DNA from: Halorubrum aquaticum | Lineage (GTDB): Archaea; Halobacteriota; Halobacteria; Halobacteriales; Haloferacaceae | DNA: 64,000 nucleotides | NCBI RefSeq assembly: GCF_900113615.1 | Contig: NZ_FOPZ01000004.1 | Location: 62,001-126,000 of the forward strand | Reading direction: 5' to 3' | In this document: piece after piece, positions 54,228-61,498 of the stretch | Layout of the letters: each line of letters opens with the position of its first letter | How positions within the stretch are numbered: position 1 is the first letter of the stretch | Translations under genes and position numbers: made by a program | The notes under the pieces: model-generated | The model's input: the letters and a program-made list of their open reading frames with translations, nothing else | The model's database searches: none | What the model was told of the DNA's origin: nothing

Positions 54228-55325
54228 TCATCCGGCGACGCTCACCACCTCCGCGTCGATGACGACCGTCCCGAGGTCGAGCGTGACCGTCGACCCGCTA
54301 CGCAGGGATTCACCCTTGAACTGGACGCCGGTCGTCGTTTCGCGAACCTGGAACTCCGCGGTGATCGTCACGTCGCGGTTGACGGGATGGTCGACGACGT
54401 TGACGCTCCCGTTCTCGCCGGTCGCGATGATGATCGACGGCTCCGTCTCGACGGCAACGATCTCGGCGACGGGGTCGCTCACGGATCCCTCGCGCATCCC
54501 CGGGCGGATCGCGTCGGCCATGTCCTGACGAACCTCGTCCATCCGGATGGTGACCGTGCGGGTCGTAGTCTCGCCCAACTGGAGGTCGCCGTTGACGCGC
54601 TCAATCGTCCCGTCGACAGTGTAGTCGTCGGCAGGCAGGGTGAGCGGTTGTCCGCGGCGGAGGGGAACGCCACCGAAGCGAGTCCGACCGTCCTCGCGGT
54701 GGGCATCAAGCGTTGTCTCGAGGAACACCCGGCTCTGAGACGGGTCGCCCGTCGCGTACGTCGTGACGTCCTCGACGGTCGCGACGGTGCGGCCGGCCAG
54801 GCGTACCTCGTCGCCGGCGGCGATATCGGCCGCAGTCTCGCTATCGAGCGTGTCGCGGACGATCACGGTAGTCTCCTCGCGCTCGAGCGCGTCGCCGTCG
54901 CTGACGCCGCGGATCTGTCCGCTCACCTCGTAGCGAGAGGTCGCGAGCGTGAGGCTCCGGCCGAGTCGTGGCGGGGCGTCCCCGTAGGCGATAGAATCAC
55001 CGTCGAGTTCACCCTCGAGTTCGACTCGGAGAGTGACGCCGATGTCGTCTCCACGTGGCGTGAGGTGGACATCGGTGACGGTCATCGTCGAGACATCGTT
55101 CGGGCTGTAGGTGTCGCCCTCGTTTATCGCGTCGACGATGTAGGTCGGCTGTGTACCCATATCAAGGGTTGCGTACGTGGTGTCAGTATCGGGTTCAGGC
55201 GCGGGGTCATCGGAGAATACGAGCGCGATACCGGCGACGCCGACCGCGAGGACCAACAGCACGACGAGCGCGTCGACGACGTTGACGACGCCAAAGAGGT
55301 CGCCGTCGTCGTCGATCAGTTCCAT
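54228..55325 (-). CDS. DUF4330 domain protein
   Basis: A 365-residue protein anchored by an N-terminal helix (VVDALVVLLVLAVGVAGIAL) with an extracytoplasmic domain. The DUF4330-type beta-rich repeats include TRYEVSGQIRGVSDGD and VTIRMDEVRQDMADAIRPGM, with the repeated strand pattern GxxVRLAGRTVATVEDVTTY. DUF4330 proteins often lie in polysaccharide or envelope loci; here UppP and a tailed membrane protein follow. The molecular role is unknown. Confidence 0.75.
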   Translation of the reverse strand: MELIDDDGDLFGVVNVVDALVVLLVLAVGVAGIALVFSDDPAPEPDTDTTYATLDMGTQPTYIVDAINEGDTYSPNDVSTMTVTDVHLTPRGDDIGVTLRVELEGELDGDSIAYGDAPPRLGRSLTLATSRYEVSGQIRGVSDGDALEREETTVIVRDTLDSETAADIAAGDEVRLAGRTVATVEDVTTYATGDPSQSRVFLETTLDAHREDGRTRFGGVPLRRGQPLTLPADDYTVDGTIERVNGDLQLGETTTRTVTIRMDEVRQDMADAIRPGMREGSVSDPVAEIVAVETEPSIIIATGENGSVNVVDHPVNRDVTITAEFQVRETTTGVQFKGESLRSGSTVTLDLGTVVIDAEVVSVAG

Positions 55326-55493
55326 GAGGGACCACCCGTGAATCGCATTATCCCATGGGTATTAGGCGGGGAGTAAAACGGTTCCCCTTTCGAAGGCGTT
55401 CGGATTCGGACGCCAGGGCGTCTGTAGATCGTTGAGAAGGAGATGTACGTCCGAGATGAGGTCCTTCGAGAAATGGCACGTCGCTCGAGAAGT

Positions 55494-55649
55494 GAGAGAG
55501 TACGTTTCGTCTGTCCAGGTTGCCATCCGTCTCGACGTGTCGTGGAGGAGACGGAGAGTACATTTCTTCTGTCTCGACAAGTAACTCCGAACGCCACGTG
55601 TCGAGCTGGTACTGAGAGAACGATACTGAGAGAGTACGTTTCGTCTGTC
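55494..55649 (-). repeat. Origin-recognition-box-like repeats, group A (downstream of orc1)
   Basis: Three copies of an approximately 22-base element lie at 55494-55515, 55554-55575 and 55628-55649. The first and third are identical (gagtacgtttcgtctgtc as the shared core); the second differs at two positions. Read on the minus strand they are GACAGACGAAACGTACTC. They are the mirror orientation of the group at 57011-57295. Confidence 0.75.
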
Positions 55650-55681
55650 TTACTCGGAAGAGTGGAGGGGCTGTCCTGACA

Positions 55682-56884
55682 TCAACGGGGATCGCGCTCC
55701 GTTTCGATCTCCCGTCTGATGTCGAGAACAATCTCGGGATCGAGATCCAGACTGTACTCGTAGTACCTTCCGCCACTCTCACCGTGATTCTGGCCACTTC
55801 GCTGGAGGAATCCGAGCATGTGGAGATCCGAGAGATGGTTCTGAATACTCTTGAGCGTCGTGAGCGGATCGGCCGCGTGAGACGCAGCGACGTCTTCGTA
55901 CCGAGTTTTGATCGTCTTCGAACGAGTCGGTGTATCCCCTCGCTGCTCGATGTACGCGAGGGTTTCCAAGAGGAGTTGGGCGTGCTGGGTCTGGTCTCGG
56001 ATCCGATTTCGTAACCGTCCACGTTGAACGAGTTCCTGTGCCTCAACGATGTGTGAATCGTCGACGTGATCGTCGCCCCGCTTTTTGGCCACTTCTCCAC
56101 CGACCCGAAGGAGATCGATCGCCTGTCGTGCGTTACCCCGATCCTTCGCTGCGATCGCCGCTGCTCTCGCGATTGCCGAGTCGTCACAGACGCCGTCAAC
56201 GAACGCACGGTCGATGCGGTCGTCGAGTATCGCTCGTAGTTCGCTCGCGTCGTACGGGCTAAAGGAGATCTCAGATTCCATCAGCGTGTCTTTGACCTTC
56301 GGAGAGAGACTCCGTCTGAAAGTGTAGTTGTTACTGATCCCGATGATGCCGATCTTCGAGTTCGTGATGTGACCGATCGATCTCGCACGAGGCAGTTCAT
56401 ACAGGAGCGTATCGACGTCATCGAGGTGATCGATCTCGTCGAAGACGACGAGGTGTGTTCCGCCGAGCCGATCGAGTTGAGCGTAGAGTTCCTCGAACGC
56501 GTCGGACGTACTCAATCCACGTTTCGGAAACACGCTCGCAGTCTCCGGAAGTAGTTCGTTGACGAGCGTACGGACGACGGAGTAGACGGTCTTCCCGTTA
56601 CAGTTCAACTCGTGGACGTGTAACTCGTCGGCGTCCGGCCGTTCCGTGATCTCGTCTCGGAGTGCTTCCATCATGTATTTCGTGACGGCGGTTTTCCCGA
56701 GGCCCGCCTTCCCGTACAACATGACGTTCTGTGGAGTCCGACCGAAGAGAACGTCCTGGAGCGCGTGGCGATACTCGTCGATCTCCTCGTCACGCTCAAG
56801 GATCTTATCGGGTTGATGATCCTCTGAGAGGACCTCTTTGGCAGCAAATATCGATCGCTCGATGTCGCTGAACGGCCCGGCCAT
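55682..56884 (-). CDS. Orc1/Cdc6 replication initiator
   Basis: A 400-residue archaeal origin-binding AAA+ protein that recognises origin boxes and loads the MCM helicase. It has Walker A YGKAGLGKTAVT (58-69), Walker B LVVFDEIDHL (145-154), sensor 1 GIIGISNNYTFR, sensor 2 region NARQAIDLLR and a C-terminal winged helix (DPLTTLKSIQNHLSDLHMLG) that contacts DNA. The TATA-like ttatatttaaaac lies about 31 bases upstream of the ATG at 56882-56884; the frame extends to 56962 but the extension is promoter DNA. Repeats of ORB type flank both sides of the gene. Confidence 0.95.
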   Translation of the reverse strand: MAGPFSDIERSIFAAKEVLSEDHQPDKILERDEEIDEYRHALQDVLFGRTPQNVMLYGKAGLGKTAVTKYMMEALRDEITERPDADELHVHELNCNGKTVYSVVRTLVNELLPETASVFPKRGLSTSDAFEELYAQLDRLGGTHLVVFDEIDHLDDVDTLLYELPRARSIGHITNSKIGIIGISNNYTFRRSLSPKVKDTLMESEISFSPYDASELRAILDDRIDRAFVDGVCDDSAIARAAAIAAKDRGNARQAIDLLRVGGEVAKKRGDDHVDDSHIVEAQELVQRGRLRNRIRDQTQHAQLLLETLAYIEQRGDTPTRSKTIKTRYEDVAASHAADPLTTLKSIQNHLSDLHMLGFLQRSGQNHGESGGRYYEYSLDLDPEIVLDIRREIETERDPR

Positions 56885-56885
56885 T

Positions 56886-56940
56886 GGTCTATTAGCTAAC
56901 ACTGCCCAATTATATTTAAAACCTGCTTTTGTTAGTCTCG
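56886..56940. other. AT-rich segment, candidate duplex-unwinding element and orc1 promoter
   Basis: Between the orc1 start and the first group-B-side repeats lies a markedly AT-rich segment (actgcccaattatatttaaa and cctgcttttgttag). It contains the orc1 TATA box at about 56910-56920 and a short inverted pair ctaaca/tgttag at about 56896 and 56930. In archaeal origins such a segment is where strands open; this role is inferred. Confidence 0.55.
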
Positions 56941-57010
56941 TTTGTCTTTGTCGTGCGTCCACCCGTCTCGATGGTTTTCCACGTCACACGGGCGCAACGG
57001 TTCCCACGAA

Positions 57011-57295
57011 GACAGACGAAAGCCACTCTCCGTGTGAGCCACGACGACCGTGTTCACCGGTGAACGCCACGCAACGAATCCAAGACACACGAAACGAACT
57101 CTCTCCCAGTGAAGCACACGCTCCCAAGAATCGAAACGCCGAACGACGGCACAGGACACTACGTGTGAGAGCCACCCACACAGCGGACGCTCGTCGACCG
57201 AGCCGTTCGACAACGTCGAAGACAGACGAAATATACCGTCCGTGTATCGCTTCCGGCCATGATTCCGACCACAAGACAGACGAAACGTACTCTCC
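57011..57295 (+). repeat. Origin-recognition-box-like repeats, group A (upstream of orc1)
   Basis: Four related elements on the plus strand: 57011-57031 (gacagacgaaagccactctc), 57083-57107 (agacacacgaaacgaactct), 57221-57241 (gacagacgaaatataccgtc) and 57274-57295 (gacagacgaaacgtactctc). They share GACAGACGAAA plus CTCTCC with the group at 55494-55649 but point the other way, so the orc1 gene and the AT-rich segment lie between opposed arrays. I take them as binding sites for the Orc1 protein encoded here. Confidence 0.7.
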
Positions 57296-57344
57296 CATCG
57301 AGGGAAACGACGACTTAGCAAATCGGTTCGTAGGAAACCGCCGA

Positions 57345-57905
57345 GACACCGAACTTCGGTCGATCCTCACGACGTGAGTCGAGAAAGCGTTGATCGAGGA
57401 TGCGTGGGACGATTCGGCGATCAAACTCGCTGCGGCCAACGCAGCAAAGGACACTGGAAGCGCACGGCAAGCCATCGACCTGCTCCGAGAGGGTGGCGAC
57501 GTTGCCGAGGAGAACGGTGCCAGCGAGGTCACGGATGAACACATCGAGGTCGCGGTCGATCGCGTTCAGCGCGGTCGTGTCGAGAACAAGCTGCGTGATC
57601 AGACCATGCACGGTCAATTGATCCTCGAAGCACTCGCGAAACTCGAAGTCAGCGGATCGACGCCCGCCAAGTCGAAGGAAGTACAGCAGGCATACGTTCG
57701 CGTAGCTGAAGGGAGACAGCAAGACCCGCTCACCACGCTCAAGAGTATCCAAAATCATCTCGCCGATCTCACCATGCTCGGGTTTCTCGAACGAACTGAA
57801 CACAACGAGGGACGCGCAGGTGGCGCCCACTACCAGTACGAGCTGGCACTCGATCCGACCATCGTCCTCGAAACGCGGGATGCGATCGAAGCCGAGTCGA
57901 CGTGA
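57345..57905 (+). pseudogene. Degenerate second orc1/cdc6 copy (5' truncated, nonsense mutation)
   Basis: The reading frame matches residues about 213-400 of the intact Orc1 in this window: DTELRSILTT here versus DASELRAILDD there, then DDSAIKLAAANAAKDTGSAR versus DDSAIARAAAIAAKDRGNAR, and DPLTTLKSIQNHLADLTMLG versus DPLTTLKSIQNHLSDLHMLG. The AAA+ domain is missing upstream, and an in-frame TGA at 57375-57377 interrupts the piece where the homologue has a normal residue (a CGA to TGA change would explain it). The winged-helix part is otherwise intact and could be translated from a TTG at 57390, but I take it as a remnant. Confidence 0.85.
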
Positions 57906-57923
57906 AGCCCTCTTTTGGGAGGC

Positions 57924-58042
57924 AGAACAGACGAAACGAGGGGTGTGTCCGGTAGACCTTCGAGACCATGGGCCGTGACGATACGTCGTGAAACGAGTGG
58001 AGGGTGTTCAACTGGAGAAGAACAGACGAAACGAGGGGTGTG
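57924..58042 (+). repeat. Origin-box-like repeats, group B (beside the orc1 remnant)
   Basis: Two identical 24-base copies, at 57924-57947 and 58019-58042, share acagacgaaacgaggggtg. A degenerate third copy (gtgaaacgagtggagggtg) lies between them at about 57988-58006. The ACGAAACGAGGGG form is closer to the published haloarchaeal ORB with its G-string end than group A is. They are probably the binding sites of the lost second Orc1. Confidence 0.65.
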
Positions 58043-58142
58043 GGTTCGAACCATGTGTTCGAATTCGACGAATCGTACGGGGTCTATGCCCTTCTCGGGA
58101 GGATAGAAGGGCTTCATATCGAGAGATCGGATTTATCGGAGA

Positions 58143-58244
58143 TCACTTGGGCCGAGGCATCTCTTCGAGTTTGGTGATCCCACTGGTCTTCTCGATGCGG
58201 GGGTACTGGCGTCGCCATACGTCCACCGGACCATCCGTCGACAT
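58143..58244 (-). CDS. Possible 33-residue protein or 3' gene remnant
   Basis: The minus frame reads MSTDGPVDVWRRQYPRIEKT then SGITKLEEMPRPK and stops. Composition is protein-like with good codon bias, but it is very short and may be the tail of a lost gene. No family recognised. Confidence 0.3.
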   Translation of the reverse strand: MSTDGPVDVWRRQYPRIEKTSGITKLEEMPRPK

Positions 58245-58336
58245 CGCGGGTCGAGTGGGTCATGCGTACTCGAGGAGCGTCAGTGGCAGGTGTGTTCCCT
58301 GTTGACATTCTCGGGCGTGGGGCTTTGTTCACATCT

Positions 58337-58549
58337 TCAGCAGATGATACGTTCTAAATTAGCTTCAGTCAGTACAGAAGAAGGTCGCATATTTGGATCA
58401 AAGGCATAGTAGACGACAGCCATTGTGATTCCCATCATTACTGGTCCAAAACTTCCATCACCCGGCAGTAAGAGCCTAACAGCAAATACACCCACTGCGG
58501 AGACGAGACCAACGAGAAGAGCGTAGGAAACACGGAATAGGCCACACAC
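58337..58549 (-). CDS. Small membrane protein
   Basis: A 70-residue protein with two hydrophobic helices (VSYALLVGLVSAVGVFAVRL; SFGPVMMGITMAVVYYAFDP) and a polar tail. It sits in lower-GC DNA. No family is recognised and no clear promoter is visible. Confidence 0.45.
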   Translation of the reverse strand: MCGLFRVSYALLVGLVSAVGVFAVRLLLPGDGSFGPVMMGITMAVVYYAFDPNMRPSSVLTEANLERIIC

Positions 58550-58884
58550 AATCGTCTAGCTGCCGGTACAGACCTTGAAAAGTGTCCAGATGTACAATCA
58601 CCATACGTAGGTCAATGTGTCTTTCGTTGGAAATACAGTCTTCAGCAAACAGTTGTTTCAGACGATAACCTATCTGAAGAAGAGGATTTCAATAGAATTG
58701 TGGTACTTGACCGCCATTGTGACGAGACGGAGGTTCCCGAGTTCGGTGACGCCGATCCCCAGACTGTCGGCAACGCGCTCCCTCTGGAGTGATCGGCTAG
58801 CCAGATCCGGGGTGTCCTGCTCTCGGCGGACGGCACAATCGGCCGGACCACGGGTTTCAAGCCGCTTCTCGGCCATTTCCAGGT
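58550..58884. other. Low-GC stretch with no confident gene
   Basis: A plus-strand frame is open from about 58543 to 58792 (for example RIVVLDRHCDETEVPEFGDA) but has no start codon until a GTG at 58703. A minus-strand frame at 58670-58876 (VADSLGIGVTELGNLRLVTM) is an alternative. Both look like degraded coding DNA. I call no gene. Confidence 0.4.
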
Positions 58885-59127
58885 ATGGGAATTGTTCGGG
58901 ATCGCGAGCACAGGGACGGTGCGTCGACCATCGAGGAGACGGGGATCCGCGTTAAAGACATCGCGTCAGCGTACGAACACAGCAGGTACAGCCCTGACGA
59001 GATCACATAACTATACCCCGATCTCACTCTCAGCGACGTCCACCGGGCACTCGCGTACTACTACGACCACACTCACGACTTTCTGACCTCATCTTCCGAA
59101 TCCACCTCCGCATGGTGCGGCCACTAG
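58885..59127 (+). pseudogene. DUF433-family (antitoxin-like) gene with nonsense mutation
   Basis: From ATG 58885 the frame reads MGIVRDREHRDGASTIEETG, then IRVKDIASAYEHSRYSPDEI, a TAA stop at the next codon but one (atc aca taa), and continues LYPDLTLSDVHRALAYYYDH to a TAG at 59125-59127. The whole matches DUF433 proteins (an HTH antitoxin-like family often beside a nuclease toxin) apart from the internal stop, where relatives have a Q/D-type residue. A CAA to TAA change would explain it. No intact toxin gene follows. Confidence 0.75.
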
Positions 59128-59463
59128 AATTCGACGCAGACAGGCTCGTCTGGCTTGTACTCATCGGGGCCGCCACCCCCTCGCTCGCCGAGAAAGACGA
59201 TGGCATCGAGTTGATCGCGCGTGAAACCCGCCGGAAGGGGGTTCTCGAGGCGACCCCGTGGGGTTCGACGTGGATGTATTCACGAACCGCGATCTATGTA
59301 CTTCGATGGTCCTCGAAGACGACCGAAGTACATAGAAATCGGTTGGGTTGCGGGTGGCCGTCGTCGAGATCGTGGTCGGTCGGTCGGTGCCACTTCAACG
59401 CGGACCCGTTCAGTCACTCCAGAACGACGGGATCGCGACCCCCGTACATACGGAGGTATATGA
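59128..59463. other. Gene-free stretch with a perfect inverted repeat
   Basis: A plus frame (RLVWLVLIGAATPSLAEKDD...) is open but unlike any family I know and may be a toxin-gene remnant after DUF433. At 59292-59303 and 59322-59333 lies a perfect 12-base inverted repeat (ctatgtacttcg / cgaagtacatag). A Shine-Dalgarno-like ggaggt at 59452-59457 precedes the next frame. Confidence 0.5.
59292..59333. repeat. Perfect 12-bp inverted repeat with 18-base spacer
   Basis: Arms ctatgtacttcg (59292-59303) and cgaagtacatag (59322-59333) are fully complementary. The spacer also contains tcctcgaaga. It could be an operator, a hairpin terminator or a mobile-element end. Confidence 0.6.
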
Positions 59464-59720
59464 ATGAGCCGTCGAACTAGCCTGAAACTCACCGACGAAC
59501 GCGAGTGGCAGCTCGAAAAGGCGAGCGAAATTGTCGCGAGCGGTCCCGACGACGATCCGCGATGAGCGTGGTAATTGATGCCGCGCTCGCACACCTCATT
59601 CAGTCAGAGGAGAACATCCGGAACGCCCGCGATGAACTGAATCCGGTGACGATCCAGCGGTTCAATACCGATGTGCTTGGGTTGCGGTACAGGACACGAG
59701 TCGAAAGCCGGTGGCGGTGA
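59464..59720 (+). pseudogene. Ribbon-helix-helix-like small gene split by a frameshift (DUF7386-like)
   Basis: The first part, from ATG 59464, reads MSRRTSLKLTDEREWQLEKA SEIVASG-PDDDPR and stops at 59563-59565. A second frame begins with the overlapping ATG at 59562 (SVVIDAALAHLIQSEENIRN) and ends VLGLRYRTRVESRWR at 59720. Together they make one haloarchaeal protein of about 85 residues with an N-terminal MetJ/Arc-type ribbon (RTSLKLTDE) that I recall as DUF7386. A one-base loss near 59560 explains the split. Coupled expression of both halves through the ATGA overlap cannot be excluded. A ggaggt precedes the first ATG. Confidence 0.65.
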
Positions 59721-59842
59721 ATGATTAAGAACAGGAACAAAGCGAATCGGATGTATTGACCATCTCAGATATGATCGTCGATAAAGTCTATCATACGATT
59801 ACGGCCTTCGTTGAGAATAAAAAAAACCGGCGGAAGTAGGGT

Positions 59843-60334
59843 CTAACTTAGATCAAATATACCCATCTCAAAGCTCTGATCTGCCTGGAAGGTCTCCTCA
59901 AGTATGATAGACTCACTGGGCACGTGAATAACTCTCACACGGTAGTTTTCACCACTGGCAACATCAACAGTAGGGGCATCACCTGCCGCAATGCTTGCAT
60001 TCTGACCAGAGACGGATTCTCCGACGGAGAATCCACTACTAACTTCTCCCACAGTAACGCTCTCATCATTTGTCACATCAGTGAAAATCACTTCCATTTC
60101 TCCACCAGGAATTGGATCCCCACCGCCGTGTTCAATGGTAATTCCTTGGTTGGTCTCGTCAACGTCAGAAGTCAATTGTGCGCTCGGCTGATTGTCTCCG
60201 AGCGAGTCACCGAGTCCGAGCACGAACGTCCCGATGACGGCAGCCAGGATGACGGTGATTGCGACCATCAATATGACGCCGATCACGGGACTCACAGCAC
60301 GGTCGTCTGTGTTGAACAGTTTGTTTGGTTTCAT
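59843..60334 (-). CDS. Type IV pilin-like protein
   Basis: A 163-residue haloarchaeal pilin with a class III signal peptide. The N-terminus [20 protein letters not shown] has the prepilin-peptidase cleavage context [10 protein letters not shown], followed by the hydrophobic assembly helix [20 protein letters not shown]. The extracellular part has beta-rich sequence ([20 protein letters not shown]). It would be assembled by a PilB/PilC pair such as that at 19-23 kb. GC content is lower than in most of the window. The upstream frame to 60454 is non-coding AT-rich DNA. Confidence 0.88.
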   Translation of the reverse strand: MKPNKLFNTDDRAVSPVIGVILMVAITVILAAVIGTFVLGLGDSLGDNQPSAQLTSDVDETNQGITIEHGGGDPIPGGEMEVIFTDVTNDESVTVGEVSSGFSVGESVSGQNASIAAGDAPTVDVASGENYRVRVIHVPSESIILEETFQADQSFEMGIFDLS

Positions 60335-60507
60335 AGTTGAACCCAGCTGTTCACCGATTCGAGCGGACGAACATATCTTTCGACCCCTCGACCGGTTGCT
60401 GGTTAATAGAAGATAAGGGAACCCTGTATAAGTATTTGCTGGCACGAATATCACGGATGAAAATTAGTTCAATAGAGTGAAAACGTCTAACGTATAAGAT
60501 GTGCTTA

Positions 60508-61284
60508 ATGGAGCCCACGCCCCAAGCCCTCGCGCGAACGTACACCGATCGGGTGTATCCCGATCCGTGGGAGAAGGTCCTCGATTACCGTCGCGTCCAG
60601 GAGTACGCAGCCGAACACCCGAAGGCCGGACGAGTCCGCGTCGGCCGAGCGCTCGAACTCCCTGCCAGTCGGGTCCGCGGATGGCTCGACGACGGTGTTC
60701 CTGATCCGGTTCGTGCGATCAACACGGCGATCGATCACGGATGGCTCGAGCCCGAACCCGACAACGAGGTGGCCGCCGGTCTCGTCGATCTCCTCGCGCA
60801 CGTCCTCGCAGGCGGCAGTATCTCGAAAAAATGGTTCACTCCGGCCGTCGCTCCCGGCCGACGTGTTGATCTCGACGAGATACGACACGCCTTCAAGCGG
60901 GTCGGAGTCGAGACGACGACCCGCAACGCCGATGCCGACAGTCGCGCGACCGAGCTCGTCCCGAAGGAGGACGCCTCAGTACTCGGTCGGTGCCTCGTCA
61001 CGATGGGGGCGGCTCACGGGGACAAGACGACGCTCGAGCGGCTTCCACCGGTCGTGTGGGAAGTACCGGCCCCCGCCCGCCGGTCGTTCGCACAGATCTA
61101 CGTTCGTCACCGCGGATTGAACTACGATGACAAGTCGACGAAACGCATCCAAGTCAACCGACCGGCGTCGTTCATCCAAGACCTTCGATACCTCCTCGAC
61201 GACGTGGTAGACGGCTCGGTGACTGTCGATGACGGTGGAATCACGATCCCGGCCGACACGGTGCGGGAACTCCGAGCTGCGTAG
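60508..61284 (+). CDS. Predicted helix-turn-helix DNA-binding protein
   Basis: A 258-residue protein. The N-terminal 90 residues contain a clear HTH-like segment: RVQEYAAEHPKAGRVRVGRA then LELPASRVRGWLDDGVPDPV. The rest (PVAPGRRVDLDEIRHAFKRV..., FIQDLRYLLDDVVDGSVTV) has no recognised domain. Similar proteins occur on haloarchaeal plasmids and in accessory regions, judged from memory. An ATG at 60499 adds three residues. The stop lies 16 bases before a minus-strand remnant. Confidence 0.6.
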   Translation: MEPTPQALARTYTDRVYPDPWEKVLDYRRVQEYAAEHPKAGRVRVGRALELPASRVRGWLDDGVPDPVRAINTAIDHGWLEPEPDNEVAAGLVDLLAHVLAGGSISKKWFTPAVAPGRRVDLDEIRHAFKRVGVETTTRNADADSRATELVPKEDASVLGRCLVTMGAAHGDKTTLERLPPVVWEVPAPARRSFAQIYVRHRGLNYDDKSTKRIQVNRPASFIQDLRYLLDDVVDGSVTVDDGGITIPADTVRELRAA

Positions 61285-61300
61285 AGGTTTGGGTCGGCAA

Positions 61301-61498
61301 TTACTCGAGTTCGTCTGCGTCGATGTCGCCGGAGAGATACGACTGCCCTCGCTCGGTCAGTTCGTAATAGCCATCGTCGTCCTTCCGTAGTAGATCCCGG
61401 TCCTCCAGTTCACGCACCCGTCCGCGGATCGTCGAATATCCGACTTCGTGCCCGTGTCGCGTGAGGTTCCGATACAGGGGTTTCGGGGCGAGTTCGAG
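61301..61498 (-). pseudogene. 5'-truncated winged-helix regulator
   Basis: The minus frame ends at 61301-61303 and reads LAPKPLYRNLTRHGHEVGYS, TIRGRVRELEDRDLLRKDDD and GYYELTERGQSYLSGDIDAD. This is a haloarchaeal winged-helix domain (recognition helix TIRGRVRELED, wing YYELTERG). A stop lies just upstream of LELAPK (about 61499-61501) and no start codon is present, so the beginning of the gene is missing where the next gene starts in the opposite direction. Confidence 0.6.

Noticed and set aside
55348-56208. Minus-strand 286-codon frame over the repeats and the end of orc1
   Set aside because: It is Arg/Ser/Thr-rich and its QTKRTLS words are only translations of the origin-type repeats; orc1 occupies the correct frame in this part.
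55494-57295. CRISPR array
   Set aside because: Copies are diverged, irregularly spaced and in both orientations around orc1.
56838-57377. Plus-strand 179-codon frame over the orc1 upstream region
   Set aside because: Most of it translates the repeats and the AT-rich promoter. Only the last ten codons (DTELRSILTT) are real homology, belonging to the orc1 remnant.
57924-58042. CRISPR array
   Set aside because: Only two exact copies plus one degenerate copy, spacers of unequal length and no cas genes; the origin-box explanation is better.
59112-59480. Plus-strand 122-codon frame after the DUF433 remnant
   Set aside because: It passes through the inverted repeat and the start region of the next gene, and no part resembles a known toxin; kept only as an unassigned stretch.
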